A stretch of DNA of 64,000 bases from Scopulibacillus_A cellulosilyticus (GTDB lineage Bacteria; Bacillota; Bacilli; Bacillales; Sporolactobacillaceae), in assembly GCF_042665295.1 (NCBI RefSeq), contig NZ_JBHTCO010000005.1:62001-126000 (forward strand). Reading direction: 5' to 3'. Of the stretch, positions 26,469-35,263 are shown one piece after another; position 1 is the first letter of the stretch, and the number at the start of each line of letters is the position of its first letter. The translations under genes were made by a program, and so were the position numbers. A model generated the notes under the pieces. The model had not been told where the DNA came from. It saw only the letters and a list, made by a program, of their open reading frames with translations, and made no database searches.

Positions 26469-27455
26469 ATGAACGCTAATATTATTCGCACTGCTAGAAC
26501 GATCATCAATGTGACTGACCTCGACGCTGCCAAAGATTTTTATGTAAACGCTTTAGGTTTTATTGAAACTGAAAACGATGGTGAACATTTATACTTACGC
26601 GGGCTGGAAGAGTATCATCACCACAGTCTCGTTCTCAAAAAATCATCACAAAAAGGCGTTCAAGCTTTAGGTTTTAAAGTCTATTCTAAAGCAGATTTGG
26701 AAACGCTTGCGGCTTACTTTGAAAATATCAACTGCCCTGTCAAATGGTTTAATAAAGGCGATCAATATGCTCTCGGTGAAGCAATAAGAGTTATGGATCC
26801 GCATAATATTCCATTAGAATTCTACTATGAAATGGAAACAGTAGAGAGCTACTTACGCCGTTATGATAAATACAAAGGTGCCAGAGTTCAGCGTATCGAC
26901 CACTTTAATGCGATGGTTCCGGAAGTTGAATCCGTTCATAATTTCTTTATTAACGAATTAGGATTCAGATGTTCGGAATATACAGTGACTAAAGATAATA
27001 AAATGTGGGCTTCATGGATGTACAGAAAGCCGACCGTTCATGACTTGGCGCTTACAAATGGTCACGGTCCAAGGCTTCACCATTTCGCCTATTTCTTAAG
27101 CGATCCAACAAGCGTATTAAACATTTGCGATGTCCTTGCATCACTCGGATTCAGTGCATCAATTGAACGCGGGCCGGGCCGCCACGGCGTATCAAATGCG
27201 TTCTTCCTATACTTAAAAGACCCTGACGGTAACCGTATCGAATTATATACAGGCGATTATTATACAGGGGATCCTGACTTTAAACCATTAAAATGGGATT
27301 TCGATGACCCGCACAGACAAACACTTTGGGGTCACCCGGCACCTGACAGCTGGTTTGAAGAAGCATCAGCATTCCTTAATGTCCATACTGGAGAACCGGT
27401 AACAACTAAAGACTCAGTCGGTGTGCAGAAGAAACCGAATTATGCTAAGTACTGA
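26469..27455 (+). CDS. hpaD: 3,4-dihydroxyphenylacetate 2,3-dioxygenase
   Basis: A 328-residue extradiol ring-cleaving dioxygenase of the vicinal oxygen chelate superfamily with two glyoxalase-like repeats. The metal ligands are likely His145 (QRIDHFNAM), His204 or His205 (RLHHFAYFL) and Glu258 (GNRIELYTGDYYTGDPD). It opens the ring of homoprotocatechuate next to the hydroxyl groups. GGGGGATGG precedes the ATG. It is the last gene of the cluster and is followed by a strong terminator. Confidence 0.92.
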   Translation: MNANIIRTARTIINVTDLDAAKDFYVNALGFIETENDGEHLYLRGLEEYHHHSLVLKKSSQKGVQALGFKVYSKADLETLAAYFENINCPVKWFNKGDQYALGEAIRVMDPHNIPLEFYYEMETVESYLRRYDKYKGARVQRIDHFNAMVPEVESVHNFFINELGFRCSEYTVTKDNKMWASWMYRKPTVHDLALTNGHGPRLHHFAYFLSDPTSVLNICDVLASLGFSASIERGPGRHGVSNAFFLYLKDPDGNRIELYTGDYYTGDPDFKPLKWDFDDPHRQTLWGHPAPDSWFEEASAFLNVHTGEPVTTKDSVGVQKKPNYAKY

Positions 27456-27480
27456 TAAAATTGAAGTCATTAATGATAAT

Positions 27481-27510
27481 ATAGGCTTGCTGAGGGCAAG
27501 CCTATTTTTT
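27481..27510 (+). terminator. Terminator of the hpa cluster
   Basis: ATAGGCTTGC and GCAAGCCTAT form a perfect 10-bp stem with a 5-nt loop, followed by TTTTT. Confidence 0.9.
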
Positions 27511-27591
27511 ATGAATTAAAATTTTCATCATGGCGGTATCTCATGGTAAATTGTTTAAAAATAAAATAAACAGCTTAAATAAAAGAATAAG

Positions 27592-27632
27592 TTGACAATT
27601 GACTGAAATTAATTAATAATATGATTAATTAA
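27592..27632 (+). promoter_or_regulatory. Promoter and palindromic operator of the ROK gene
   Basis: TTGACA at 27592-27597 is followed at 17-19 bp by a -10-like AATAAT/TAATAT. The perfect inverted repeat TTAATTAAT (27609-27617), 6 bp, ATTAATTAA (27624-27632) covers the -10 box, so the ROK protein probably represses its own operon here. Confidence 0.65.
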
Positions 27633-27671
27633 TAACACCAGTGGAGAAATTAATGGATAGGTGACTAGGGT

Positions 27672-28853
27672 ATGAAAAAGAAAGATCAAGAGTTTATCAA
27701 ATATGAAAATCAAAATCTTGTATTGGAAATGATTCGGACGAACGGGCCGATATCAAGAGCCGAAATTGCTAAAGCTGCAAACATGAGTCCAACTACTGTT
27801 TCCCGTATTGTCTCATCATTATGCGAAAGAGGGATGGTTAGAGAAACAAATCAACAAGAAACGGGCAGTATAGGCAGAAAAGCTATTTTACTTGAAGCAA
27901 ATGAGAATTCTATTTTATCTATAGGAGCAGAAATTGATAAGGGTGTTATTAGATTAGCTGTTATTAATTTTCATGGTGAAATTAATTATTTTAACGAATA
28001 TGACAATCCTATTTATTACGATGCCGAGCAAACGATCAATCAATTAATTAAATTGGTAAGACATTTTATACAAGAGACGCAAATAGATGAAAGTAAATTA
28101 ATTGGCATAGGGATTGGTGTTCCTGGCATTATTGATCAAAAGTACGGAATTGTTATGTTATCGGCGCAGCTTGGCTGGCGTCATGTTCATGCTAAGGACA
28201 TGATTGAGGAGCAAGTAGGTTTAATGACTGTGATCGATAATGAACTGAAAATTCGAGCATATGCTGAAAGTCTTTTAGGAGAAACCTGCAGAGATGAAAG
28301 TTCTGTCCTGGTTGGTTTTACTAACGGTGTTGGTTCGGCATTGGTTGTTAACGGAGATGTCTTCAGGGGGAATATGAACAGTGCCGGCGAAATTGGTCAC
28401 ATGGTGATAGATCCAAATGGCTTGTTGTGCGAATGCGGGAGCCGCGGCTGTCTGCAAACGTATATTGTTGAAAAATATCTTATCCATGAAGCTCAAAAAA
28501 TCAAACCGATACATAGTCTTGATCGACTTTTTGAATGTGCTGAAAAACGTGAAGTGTGGGCCATAAATATACTCGAAAGGGCTGCTCTCTATATCGTTAT
28601 TACTATTAATAATGTTGTTTGTGCTTATAATCCAAATTCAGTGATTTTATCTGGACATTTGGTTGAAAATTACCCGTTGATACAAAAAATGATTGATGAA
28701 AAGATCGATACCAATATATGGACGCCATTTAAAGACAGTTTTAAACTCTATTATTCATCTTTAAAAGAAAAGGGTGTTGTCCAAGGGGCAGGGTTAATCG
28801 TTCAGCAGCAATACGTACAATCTTATAAAGAAAAAGGATCGGTGAGAAAATGA
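27672..28853 (+). CDS. ROK-family transcriptional regulator (NagC/XylR type)
   Basis: A 393-residue protein with an N-terminal winged helix (ISRAEIAKAANMSPTTVSRI at about 27-46) fused to a ROK sugar-kinase-like domain. The ROK zinc motif is CECGSRGC in the middle, and GEIGHMVIDP precedes it. It opens the operon with asparaginase and cutC, overlapping the next gene by ATGA. The effector sugar is unknown. It likely controls the genes behind it and itself through the palindrome at 27609-27632. Confidence 0.88.
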   Translation: MKKKDQEFIKYENQNLVLEMIRTNGPISRAEIAKAANMSPTTVSRIVSSLCERGMVRETNQQETGSIGRKAILLEANENSILSIGAEIDKGVIRLAVINFHGEINYFNEYDNPIYYDAEQTINQLIKLVRHFIQETQIDESKLIGIGIGVPGIIDQKYGIVMLSAQLGWRHVHAKDMIEEQVGLMTVIDNELKIRAYAESLLGETCRDESSVLVGFTNGVGSALVVNGDVFRGNMNSAGEIGHMVIDPNGLLCECGSRGCLQTYIVEKYLIHEAQKIKPIHSLDRLFECAEKREVWAINILERAALYIVITINNVVCAYNPNSVILSGHLVENYPLIQKMIDEKIDTNIWTPFKDSFKLYYSSLKEKGVVQGAGLIVQQQYVQSYKEKGSVRK

Positions 28854-29866
28854 GTTATCCAGTGCTGGTCAACGAGCGCCGGGGAGATATTATAGAAAAT
28901 ATCCATGAAGGCATCATTTGCGGTGTTACAGACATGAAAGATTTAGCATTCAAAATTGGCGATGAAAATACATATGTTTACTACCGATCCGCGTCTAAGC
29001 CGCTTCAAGCGATTCCGATATTTAAAGAAAATATTGATAAAAAATATCACCTTACAGATCAAGAAGCGGCACTTTTTACAGCGTCACAGCGAGGGGAAGA
29101 TTATCACCTTCAAGCGCTGGAGAGCATCTTAGAAAAAATCGGACTGAATGAAAATGATTTATATTGTCCGCCGTCTTATCCTTTAAATGACAGGCCGAAA
29201 GAGCGTTATCTAAATAATAATCTGCCAAAAAGAAAACTTTTGCATAACTGTGCGGGCAAGCATCTTGGATTTCTTTCATGGTGCAAAGAAAAAGGGATTA
29301 CTAATGATAAATACTGGGATATTGATCATCCGCTTCAACAAGAAATCCTGCAAACGCTTAGCGAACTTTCAGAATGTCCGAAAAAGGAAATCAAAATAGC
29401 AGTTGACGGCTGCGGTGTACCGGTTTTTGCATTGCCGTTAAAAAATATGGCAATATCTTACTTGAAGCTTGCTTGTCCCGATTTAATAAATGATGAAAAA
29501 ACGAGAGCTGCTGTTCAAAGGATGACAGCAATCATGAATAAAGCACCTGAAATCGTTGCTTCACATCAATTTATTTGTACGGAACTTTTAAAGGATGGCA
29601 ATATTATCGCTAAGGGCGGCGCTCAAGGCGTCTATTGCCTCGGTTTAAAAAAGGAAAGAATGTCGGTTGCCTTAAAGGTTTACAGCGGATCAGAAGATGT
29701 GTGGCCAAATATTATTGCCCAAATTCTTGAGCAGCTAGGTTACAAGAATAGTGAAACGATTAATCGTTTGAAACAATTAAAGCCAAATATGATAAAAAAT
29801 GATAGCGGTTCCGTTGTCGGTCAATTAGAACTGCCATTTCAGTTGACCGGCACAAATATCGGATGA
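28850..29866 (+). CDS. Asparaginase_II-family amidohydrolase
   Basis: A 338-residue protein of the asparaginase_II family (Rhizobium type), distinct from the E. coli AnsA/AnsB fold. Family blocks are VYYRSASKPLQAIPIF (about 44-59), LHNCAGKHLGFLSWC (about 127-141) and AVDGCGVPVFALPL (about 183-196). It would release ammonia from asparagine or a related amide. It is translationally coupled to the ROK gene, which suggests control by a sugar-type signal, perhaps an amino sugar or wall fragment. The substrate is not certain. Confidence 0.82.
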   Translation: MSYPVLVNERRGDIIENIHEGIICGVTDMKDLAFKIGDENTYVYYRSASKPLQAIPIFKENIDKKYHLTDQEAALFTASQRGEDYHLQALESILEKIGLNENDLYCPPSYPLNDRPKERYLNNNLPKRKLLHNCAGKHLGFLSWCKEKGITNDKYWDIDHPLQQEILQTLSELSECPKKEIKIAVDGCGVPVFALPLKNMAISYLKLACPDLINDEKTRAAVQRMTAIMNKAPEIVASHQFICTELLKDGNIIAKGGAQGVYCLGLKKERMSVALKVYSGSEDVWPNIIAQILEQLGYKNSETINRLKQLKPNMIKNDSGSVVGQLELPFQLTGTNIG

Positions 29867-29876
29867 GGTGAGAGCT

Positions 29877-30566
29877 GTGATAGTAGAGGTTATCGCCACA
29901 AATTTACAAGACGCCCTGGACGCTGAGCGATATGGCGCAGATCGAATAGAATTAGTCGGAGCCATTAGTGAAGAAGGCTTAACCCCGAGTTTTGGCTTAA
30001 TCAAACAGGTTGTCAAGAAAGTCAGCATTCCGGTACAGGTTATGGTCCGTCCGCACAGTTATTCATTTTGTTACACGGCAGATGATTTAGAAGCTATGAT
30101 GCAAGATATAGAAGTTGTAAAAGAACTCAGCGCGGCAGGTATTGTCATTGGAGCTTTAGATCAGACTGGGGAAATCGCTGAAGATCATCTTCGTCTATTA
30201 TTAGAGAAAGCAGAAGACTTATCAGTAACTTTTCACCGCGCCTTCGATCATGTGCCTGATCAGAAACAAGCCCTTGAACGATTAACGGCTTATCCTCAAA
30301 TTGATAGGATTTTAACTTCGGGAAAATCACATACAGCTTATGAGGGAATGAAGCAAATTAAAGAGCTTGTTAACCAATCCCGCCGTATAAAAATTCTTGC
30401 CGGCAGCGGATTAGAACCTGATGGATTGAAAGATTTTATCTTAACGACAGGCGTTCAGGAAATTCATTTTGGCAGCGGTGTTCGGAAAGGAAAAAGCTTT
30501 GCAAAAGGGATTGACCGGGATCAATTAAGATTGGTTAAAGAGATTTGTATGCAATTTGATTATTAA
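29877..30566 (+). CDS. cutC: CutC-family TIM-barrel protein
   Basis: A 229-residue protein of the CutC family, originally linked to copper homeostasis, although a direct copper role is disputed. It opens with MIVEVIATNLQDALDAERYG and contains VMVRPHSYSF, FHRAFDHVPDQKQAL and the phosphate-loop-like end IHFGSGVRKGKSF. The GTG at 29877 is preferred, since GAGG lies 8 bases upstream; a GTG at 29868 is also in frame. It follows the asparaginase gene by about 10 bases and is probably co-transcribed. Confidence 0.82.
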   Translation: MIVEVIATNLQDALDAERYGADRIELVGAISEEGLTPSFGLIKQVVKKVSIPVQVMVRPHSYSFCYTADDLEAMMQDIEVVKELSAAGIVIGALDQTGEIAEDHLRLLLEKAEDLSVTFHRAFDHVPDQKQALERLTAYPQIDRILTSGKSHTAYEGMKQIKELVNQSRRIKILAGSGLEPDGLKDFILTTGVQEIHFGSGVRKGKSFAKGIDRDQLRLVKEICMQFDY

Positions 30567-30586
30567 ATAATTCGATAAAATAATTG

Positions 30587-30628
30587 GCTTGGCCAGTTCT
30601 TAACGATTTGGTGCTGGCCAAGCTTTTT
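30587..30628 (+). terminator. Terminator after cutC
   Basis: GCTTGGCCAG and CTGGCCAAGC form a perfect 10-bp stem with a 17-nt loop, followed by TTTTT. It separates cutC from the lipoprotein gene, allowing only partial read-through. Confidence 0.8.
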
Positions 30629-30652
30629 AAAATCAATAGAGGGGGATATCAT

Positions 30653-32326
30653 ATGGGGAAAGCTTATTCAAGAATAGCGGGATTTATGATTTTAATATTG
30701 ATGATGAGTATTTTTCTTAGCGGCTGCGGAAAGTCTCAGCAAACAAGCGGTACAAAGCAAGGTAATCAATCCGGAGATACTGGTGAATTGCATCTTGTCT
30801 CAATGAAAGATGTGCCGACGCTCGATGAAGCTCATGCGACAGATTCGGCGTCATTTCAAGTATTGTACATGACCAATGCCGGGTTAACGCGGCTGGATCA
30901 CGGTAAAGTAACATGGGATATGGCAGAGGGTAAACCCCAAGTAAAAAATAACGGGAAAACCTATATATTTAAAATTCGCAATAGTGCAAAATGGTCAGAT
31001 GGGTCGCCCGTGACAGCAAACGATTTTGTCTATGCCTGGCAAAGAGAAATGAATCCTAAAACGGGTGCTGAATATAACTATATTTATTCAGCGGCTAATA
31101 TCAAAAACGCGGCTAAAATCATGGATAAAAAAGATCCCCTTTTTGGCAAAGTTAATCAATTAGGGATAAAGGCGCTTGATAAGCATACATTACAAATCGA
31201 TCTTGAAACGCCGACACCTTATTTTCTAAATTTACTATCAACGCCGCCGTTTTTTCCAGAGAAAGAAGCGTTTGTCAAAAAACAGGGAAAACAGTACGCG
31301 CAAGAGCCTGATAAATTGCTCTATAACGGGCCATACGTCCTCTCTAAGTGGGATCACGGTGCCGGCTGGCATTATAAAAGAAATCCAAACTATTGGCATG
31401 CAAAATCTATTTATATAAACGATGTCGATGTTAAGGTAACCAAGAATATGTCTACAGCAGTAAATATCTATAAGACAGGGAAAGCTGACCTGATTGACTT
31501 GGACTCTGAATATATTAATCAATTTAAAAACACAAATGAGTTCCATAAAGCTTATAACTCAAAGATGTCATTCTTAAGCTTGAACATTAAAGGAAATAAA
31601 GCGTTGCAAAATAAAAATATTCGTCAAGCGATAAGCATGGCGATTAATCGAAAAGATTTAACAACGGATTTGTTGCAAGATGGTTCAATACCGGCTAAAT
31701 ATATCGTTCCGAAGCAATTTGTAAAAGGGCCGGATGGTAAAGACTTCAGGGCATCTGCGCCAAATGGTTACTTACTCGGCGGAAAAAAGGATGCAAAAAA
31801 TCTGTGGGATAAAGGTAAAAAAGAGCTCGGAGTTAAGAAACTTCAGCTTGACTATTTAACTTCAGATGATGAAACGGCAACAAAGTTTACCGAATATGTT
31901 GCAAATCAACTGGAAACGACGTTGGATGGTTTAAAAATAAACATTGTGAAACTGCCGTATGGAGAATTATTGAAACGTGAAGATAACGGTGATTTCGGTA
32001 TCCTTAATGCCGGCTGGTCACCGGATTATAACGATCCAATGACTTACCTAGAAATGTTTACTTCCGATAATGATATGAACAAGCAAGGTTATAACGATCC
32101 AAAGTTTGATAAACTGATAAAACAAGCGAAGCAAATGGGCGATCAGCCTGACAAACGCTGGAAGGATTTGCAAGAAGCAGAAAAAGTGCTTATTACAGAT
32201 GCGCCGATAATTCCGCTTTATCAGCAAGGCAAGGCTTACGTACAGAAATCTTATGTAGAAGGTATTGAAAGGCCTTTGTTTGGACCTGATATTGACTGGT
32301 TGGATGCGAAAATTGTAAGGCATTAA
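30653..32326 (+). CDS. Peptide-binding lipoprotein (OppA/DppE type), orphan
   Basis: A 557-residue extracellular solute-binding protein of family 5. The signal peptide ends in the lipobox LSGC at about residues 23-26, so it is a lipid-anchored protein on the outer face of the membrane. SBP motifs are AKWSDGSPVTANDFVYAWQR and a C-terminal GWSPDYNDPMTYLEMF. The start at 30653 follows AGAGGGGG; the longer frame from 30584 overlaps the terminator. No permease or ATPase genes are adjacent, so it must share another transporter. Position suggests peptide or muropeptide uptake under the ROK system. Confidence 0.87.
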   Translation: MGKAYSRIAGFMILILMMSIFLSGCGKSQQTSGTKQGNQSGDTGELHLVSMKDVPTLDEAHATDSASFQVLYMTNAGLTRLDHGKVTWDMAEGKPQVKNNGKTYIFKIRNSAKWSDGSPVTANDFVYAWQREMNPKTGAEYNYIYSAANIKNAAKIMDKKDPLFGKVNQLGIKALDKHTLQIDLETPTPYFLNLLSTPPFFPEKEAFVKKQGKQYAQEPDKLLYNGPYVLSKWDHGAGWHYKRNPNYWHAKSIYINDVDVKVTKNMSTAVNIYKTGKADLIDLDSEYINQFKNTNEFHKAYNSKMSFLSLNIKGNKALQNKNIRQAISMAINRKDLTTDLLQDGSIPAKYIVPKQFVKGPDGKDFRASAPNGYLLGGKKDAKNLWDKGKKELGVKKLQLDYLTSDDETATKFTEYVANQLETTLDGLKINIVKLPYGELLKREDNGDFGILNAGWSPDYNDPMTYLEMFTSDNDMNKQGYNDPKFDKLIKQAKQMGDQPDKRWKDLQEAEKVLITDAPIIPLYQQGKAYVQKSYVEGIERPLFGPDIDWLDAKIVRH

Positions 32327-32340
32327 AATATAAACAAAAG

Positions 32341-32372
32341 GAAGGCTGCGGATTTCGCAGCTTTCTTTTTTT
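32341..32372 (+). terminator. Terminator after the lipoprotein gene
   Basis: GAAGGCTGCG and CGCAGCTTTC pair with one G-T wobble, followed by TTTTTTT. Confidence 0.85.
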
Positions 32373-32397
32373 GATTCTATCAGCGTTGCCTATTAGG

Positions 32398-32420
32398 CTT
32401 GCCAATCGGCAAGTTTTCTT
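32398..32420 (+). terminator. Small hairpin, copy 1 of a shared 27-bp sequence
   Basis: CTTGCC-AATC-GGCAAG followed by TTTTCTT. A nearly identical stretch is at 50309-50335, where one stem base differs. It insulates the iol regulatory region from upstream transcription. Confidence 0.55.
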
Positions 32421-32438
32421 TAAAAGTAAATAAAAGCA

Positions 32439-32518
32439 TTGACTGAAAATATCAAATGTTGTATAGTTCAAATATACCTTAAATATTCAATTTTTATAGT
32501 TTAATGTAATCGATTGCA
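32439..32518 (+). promoter_or_regulatory. iol operon promoter 1 and LacI-type operator
   Basis: TTGACT (32439-32444), 17 bp, TATAGT (32462-32467) is a good sigma-A promoter. About 35 bp downstream is the palindrome TGTAATCGATTGCA (32505-32518), one of the repeated operators of the inositol region. Confidence 0.7.
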
Positions 32519-32613
32519 GTGATTAACTAATGATAGATTTAAATTTATTTTTTATATTCAGGAAAAACACTGTACAAAGTAAGTTTTGCGTTTTTTTATT
32601 AAATGAAATTGTA

Positions 32614-32717
32614 AAAAAGCGTTTACAAAAGATGCTCAGTATTGTATTGTTAAAATGTAAGCAAAAATAAGAATTAATCGTTAATTATTTTTTTAAATCT
32701 GGATGTAATCGATTGCA
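32614..32717 (+). promoter_or_regulatory. iol operon promoter 2, cre-like site and second operator
   Basis: AAAAAGCGTTTACA (32614-32627) resembles a cre site on the reverse strand (12 of 14) and contains the -35 box TTTACA; 17 bp later TATTGT (32645-32650) can serve as -10. The second palindrome TGTAATCGATTGCA is at 32704-32717, exactly 199 bp from the first, about 19 turns of DNA, which would suit loop formation. Confidence 0.65.
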
Positions 32718-32810
32718 TTAAATGGGATAATTCTTATTTATTTTATTAAGTAGTCTAAACGGGAAAGATTGTGTTCTTTCTATTAAATAATGATCAGGGA
32801 GGCAGAAACC

Positions 32811-34289
32811 ATGGCAACAGCAGAAACATTAACAGGTCAAAAATTAAAAAATTATATTAACGGTGAATGGGTTGAAAGTAAAAGGACTCAATATGAAGAC
32901 GTCTACAACCCGGCTACAAAAGAAATCATTGCGCGGGTGCCGATTTCAACAGTTGAGGATGTTGAGCACGCTGCAGAAGTTGCTAAAGCGGCATTTGAAA
33001 AATGGAAAGGTGTTCCGGTGCAAAAACGTGCGAGGGTTTTGTTCAACTATCATCAATTGTTAACAGAACATAAAGACGAGTTAGCCCGTCTGATCACAAT
33101 AGAGAATGGAAAAAGCCTTTCCGAAGCACAAGGTGAAGTTCTCCGCGGCATTGAAAATGTTGAATTCGCGGCTGGTGCACCGTCTTTAATGATGGGAGAT
33201 TCTTTATCAACGATTGCAACGGATATTGAAGCAACAAATTATCGTTATCCAATTGGCGTTGTCGGCGGCATCGCACCGTTTAACTTCCCGATGATGGTAC
33301 CTTGCTGGATGTTCCCGATGGCTATTGCAGTCGGCAATGCATTTATTTTGAAACCATCTGAAAAAACGCCGCTGTTAACTAAAAAATTAGCCGAGTTATT
33401 TAAAGAAGCTGGACTTCCAGATGGTGTATTCAACATTGTCTACGGTGCACATGATGTCGTTAACGGCATTCTGGATCACCCTGAAATTAAGGCTATTTCA
33501 TTTGTCGGCTCCAAACCGGTCGGAGAGTACGTTTATAAACGCGGCAGCGAAAATCTAAAACGTGTTCAAGCGTTGGCAGGGGCTAAAAACCACGTTATTG
33601 TCTTAAATGATGCTGATGTAGAAGAAGCGGTGACAAATATTATTGGCTCAGCGTTCGGATCAGCGGGTGAACGTTGCATGGCATGCTCTGTTGTCACAGT
33701 AGAAGAAGGCATTGCCGATAAATTTTTAGCTGAACTTACTAAACAAACGAAAAATATTAAAATGGGCAACGGTTTAGATGACGGTGTTTTTCTTGGTCCG
33801 GTCATTAGAGAAGAAAACCAAAAACGTACGATCGGTTATATCGAAAAAGGTATCGAAGAAGGTGCCGCACTTGTCTGCGATGGACGAGATCGTGTTTCCG
33901 ACGACGGATTTTTCGTTGGACCGACAATTTTTGATCATGTAACAACTGATATGACGATTTGGAAGGACGAAATTTTCGCACCTGTGCTATCAATTATTCG
34001 TGTGAAAAATTTAAAAGAAGCGGTTGAAACGACCAATAAGTCTGAATTTGCAAATGGTTCATGTATCTTTACATCAAACGCTTCATCAATCCGTTATTTC
34101 CGTGAAAATATTGATGCCGGTATGTTAGGCATTAATTTAGGTGTCCCGGCACCAATGGCATTCTTCCCATTCTCCGGCTGGAAATCGTCATTCTTTGGCA
34201 CTTTGCACGCAAATGGAAAAGACAGCGTTGATTTCTATACGCGTAAAAAGGTTGTTACAGCACGTTATAAATCACCGTCGTTTGAATAA
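32811..34289 (+). CDS. iolA: Methylmalonate-semialdehyde dehydrogenase (CoA-acylating)
   Basis: A 492-residue CoA-dependent aldehyde dehydrogenase that turns malonate semialdehyde into acetyl-CoA (and methylmalonate semialdehyde into propionyl-CoA), the last step of inositol breakdown. The nucleophile is Cys289 in AGERCMACSVV. As expected for this subfamily the usual general-base glutamate is missing (ALAGAKNHVIVL where other ALDHs have ELGGK). CAGGGAGG lies 8 bases before the ATG at 32811; the frame opens earlier at 32790 without need. First gene of the inositol operon. Confidence 0.95.
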   Translation: MATAETLTGQKLKNYINGEWVESKRTQYEDVYNPATKEIIARVPISTVEDVEHAAEVAKAAFEKWKGVPVQKRARVLFNYHQLLTEHKDELARLITIENGKSLSEAQGEVLRGIENVEFAAGAPSLMMGDSLSTIATDIEATNYRYPIGVVGGIAPFNFPMMVPCWMFPMAIAVGNAFILKPSEKTPLLTKKLAELFKEAGLPDGVFNIVYGAHDVVNGILDHPEIKAISFVGSKPVGEYVYKRGSENLKRVQALAGAKNHVIVLNDADVEEAVTNIIGSAFGSAGERCMACSVVTVEEGIADKFLAELTKQTKNIKMGNGLDDGVFLGPVIREENQKRTIGYIEKGIEEGAALVCDGRDRVSDDGFFVGPTIFDHVTTDMTIWKDEIFAPVLSIIRVKNLKEAVETTNKSEFANGSCIFTSNASSIRYFRENIDAGMLGINLGVPAPMAFFPFSGWKSSFFGTLHANGKDSVDFYTRKKVVTARYKSPSFE

Positions 34290-34336
34290 TCGGTTGTGTT
34301 AATAGATTGATATATTTTGACAGTAATAGCAGGTCT

Positions 34337-34380
34337 GAACAGAGAAAGTTTAATAATTTAAAAAAATACTTTCTCTGTTC
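34337..34380 (+). other. Strong intercistronic hairpin between iolA and iolB
   Basis: GAACAGAGAAAGT (34337-34349) and ACTTTCTCTGTTC (34368-34380) form a perfect 13-bp stem, extended by AGGTC/GACCT outside. No U run follows, so it is more likely an mRNA stabiliser, processing site or weak attenuator than a full terminator. Confidence 0.6.
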
Positions 34381-34418
34381 GCGGACCTCTTTCTATAAAA
34401 ATTGAGGAGGTCATTAAT

Positions 34419-35237
34419 ATGAGTCAATTACTCCTTAAACCAAATGAAAATGAAAAAACACAAGGGGTAAAAATTATTCATGAAGTAACAAAAGAAAATT
34501 CACCATTAAAATATGTTGAATTTAAAATAGTAGATTTGGCTCCCGGTGCAAAATATTCCGAAACGTTAGGGAAGAAAGAATGCTGTATTGTTGCATTAAC
34601 AGGTAAAATCAATGTCACTGATAAAGAACAAACATTTGAAAATATAGGTACTCGTGAAAGTGTATTCGAAAAGAAACCGACAGACAGTGTCTATGTTTCA
34701 AATGACCGCAGTTTTGAAGTGGAGGGCGTGGGTCAAGCGCGTGTTGCACTTTGCTATTCACCTTCTGAAAAACAATTGCCGACAAAACTTATTAAGGCTT
34801 CAGAGAATGGCATTGAAAATAGAGGAACAAACAATAATAAGCGCATGGTCCACAACATTTTGCCTGATTCGGATCCTTCGGCTAATAGTTTACTAGTCGT
34901 TGAAGTTTATACAGAAACCGGGAATTGGTCAAGTTATCCGCCGCATAAACACGATCGGGACAACTTACCGGAAGAGTCTTTTTTGGAAGAAACATATTAT
35001 CACGAAATGAATCCGCAGCAAGGATTTGTATTCCAGCGTGTCTATACTGATGATCGTTCGCTTGATGAAACAATGACTGTTCAGAATGGCGATGTTGTCC
35101 TTGTACCGGAAGGCTATCATCCTGTCGGCGTACCGGAGGGCTATACATCTTACTACTTAAATGTCATGGCAGGTCCAACACGTATTTGGAAATTCTACAA
35201 TGATCCTGATCACGAATGGATATTAGAACGGAAATAA
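34419..35237 (+). CDS. iolB: 5-deoxy-glucuronate isomerase
   Basis: A 272-residue bicupin enzyme that isomerises 5-deoxy-glucuronate to 5-dehydro-2-deoxygluconate. The metal-binding cupin block is SSYPPHKHDRDNLPEESFLE, with the later YHPVGVPEGYTSYYLNVMAG and the C-terminal DPDHEWI typical of IolB. Length matches B. subtilis IolB (271). GAGGAGG precedes the ATG. Second gene of the operon. Confidence 0.95.
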   Translation: MSQLLLKPNENEKTQGVKIIHEVTKENSPLKYVEFKIVDLAPGAKYSETLGKKECCIVALTGKINVTDKEQTFENIGTRESVFEKKPTDSVYVSNDRSFEVEGVGQARVALCYSPSEKQLPTKLIKASENGIENRGTNNNKRMVHNILPDSDPSANSLLVVEVYTETGNWSSYPPHKHDRDNLPEESFLEETYYHEMNPQQGFVFQRVYTDDRSLDETMTVQNGDVVLVPEGYHPVGVPEGYTSYYLNVMAGPTRIWKFYNDPDHEWILERK

Positions 35238-35263
35238 ATGATTGAAAGGAGTTATCATAGCGA

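Noticed and set aside
32505..32518. Reading the ATCGAT-core palindromes simply as CcpA cre sites
   Set aside because: They fit the cre consensus fairly well, but five share an invariant ATCGAT core and near-perfect symmetry, lie only by inositol genes and lacI, and coexist with separate AARCG-type cre-like sites. Kept as the main alternative in the finding.
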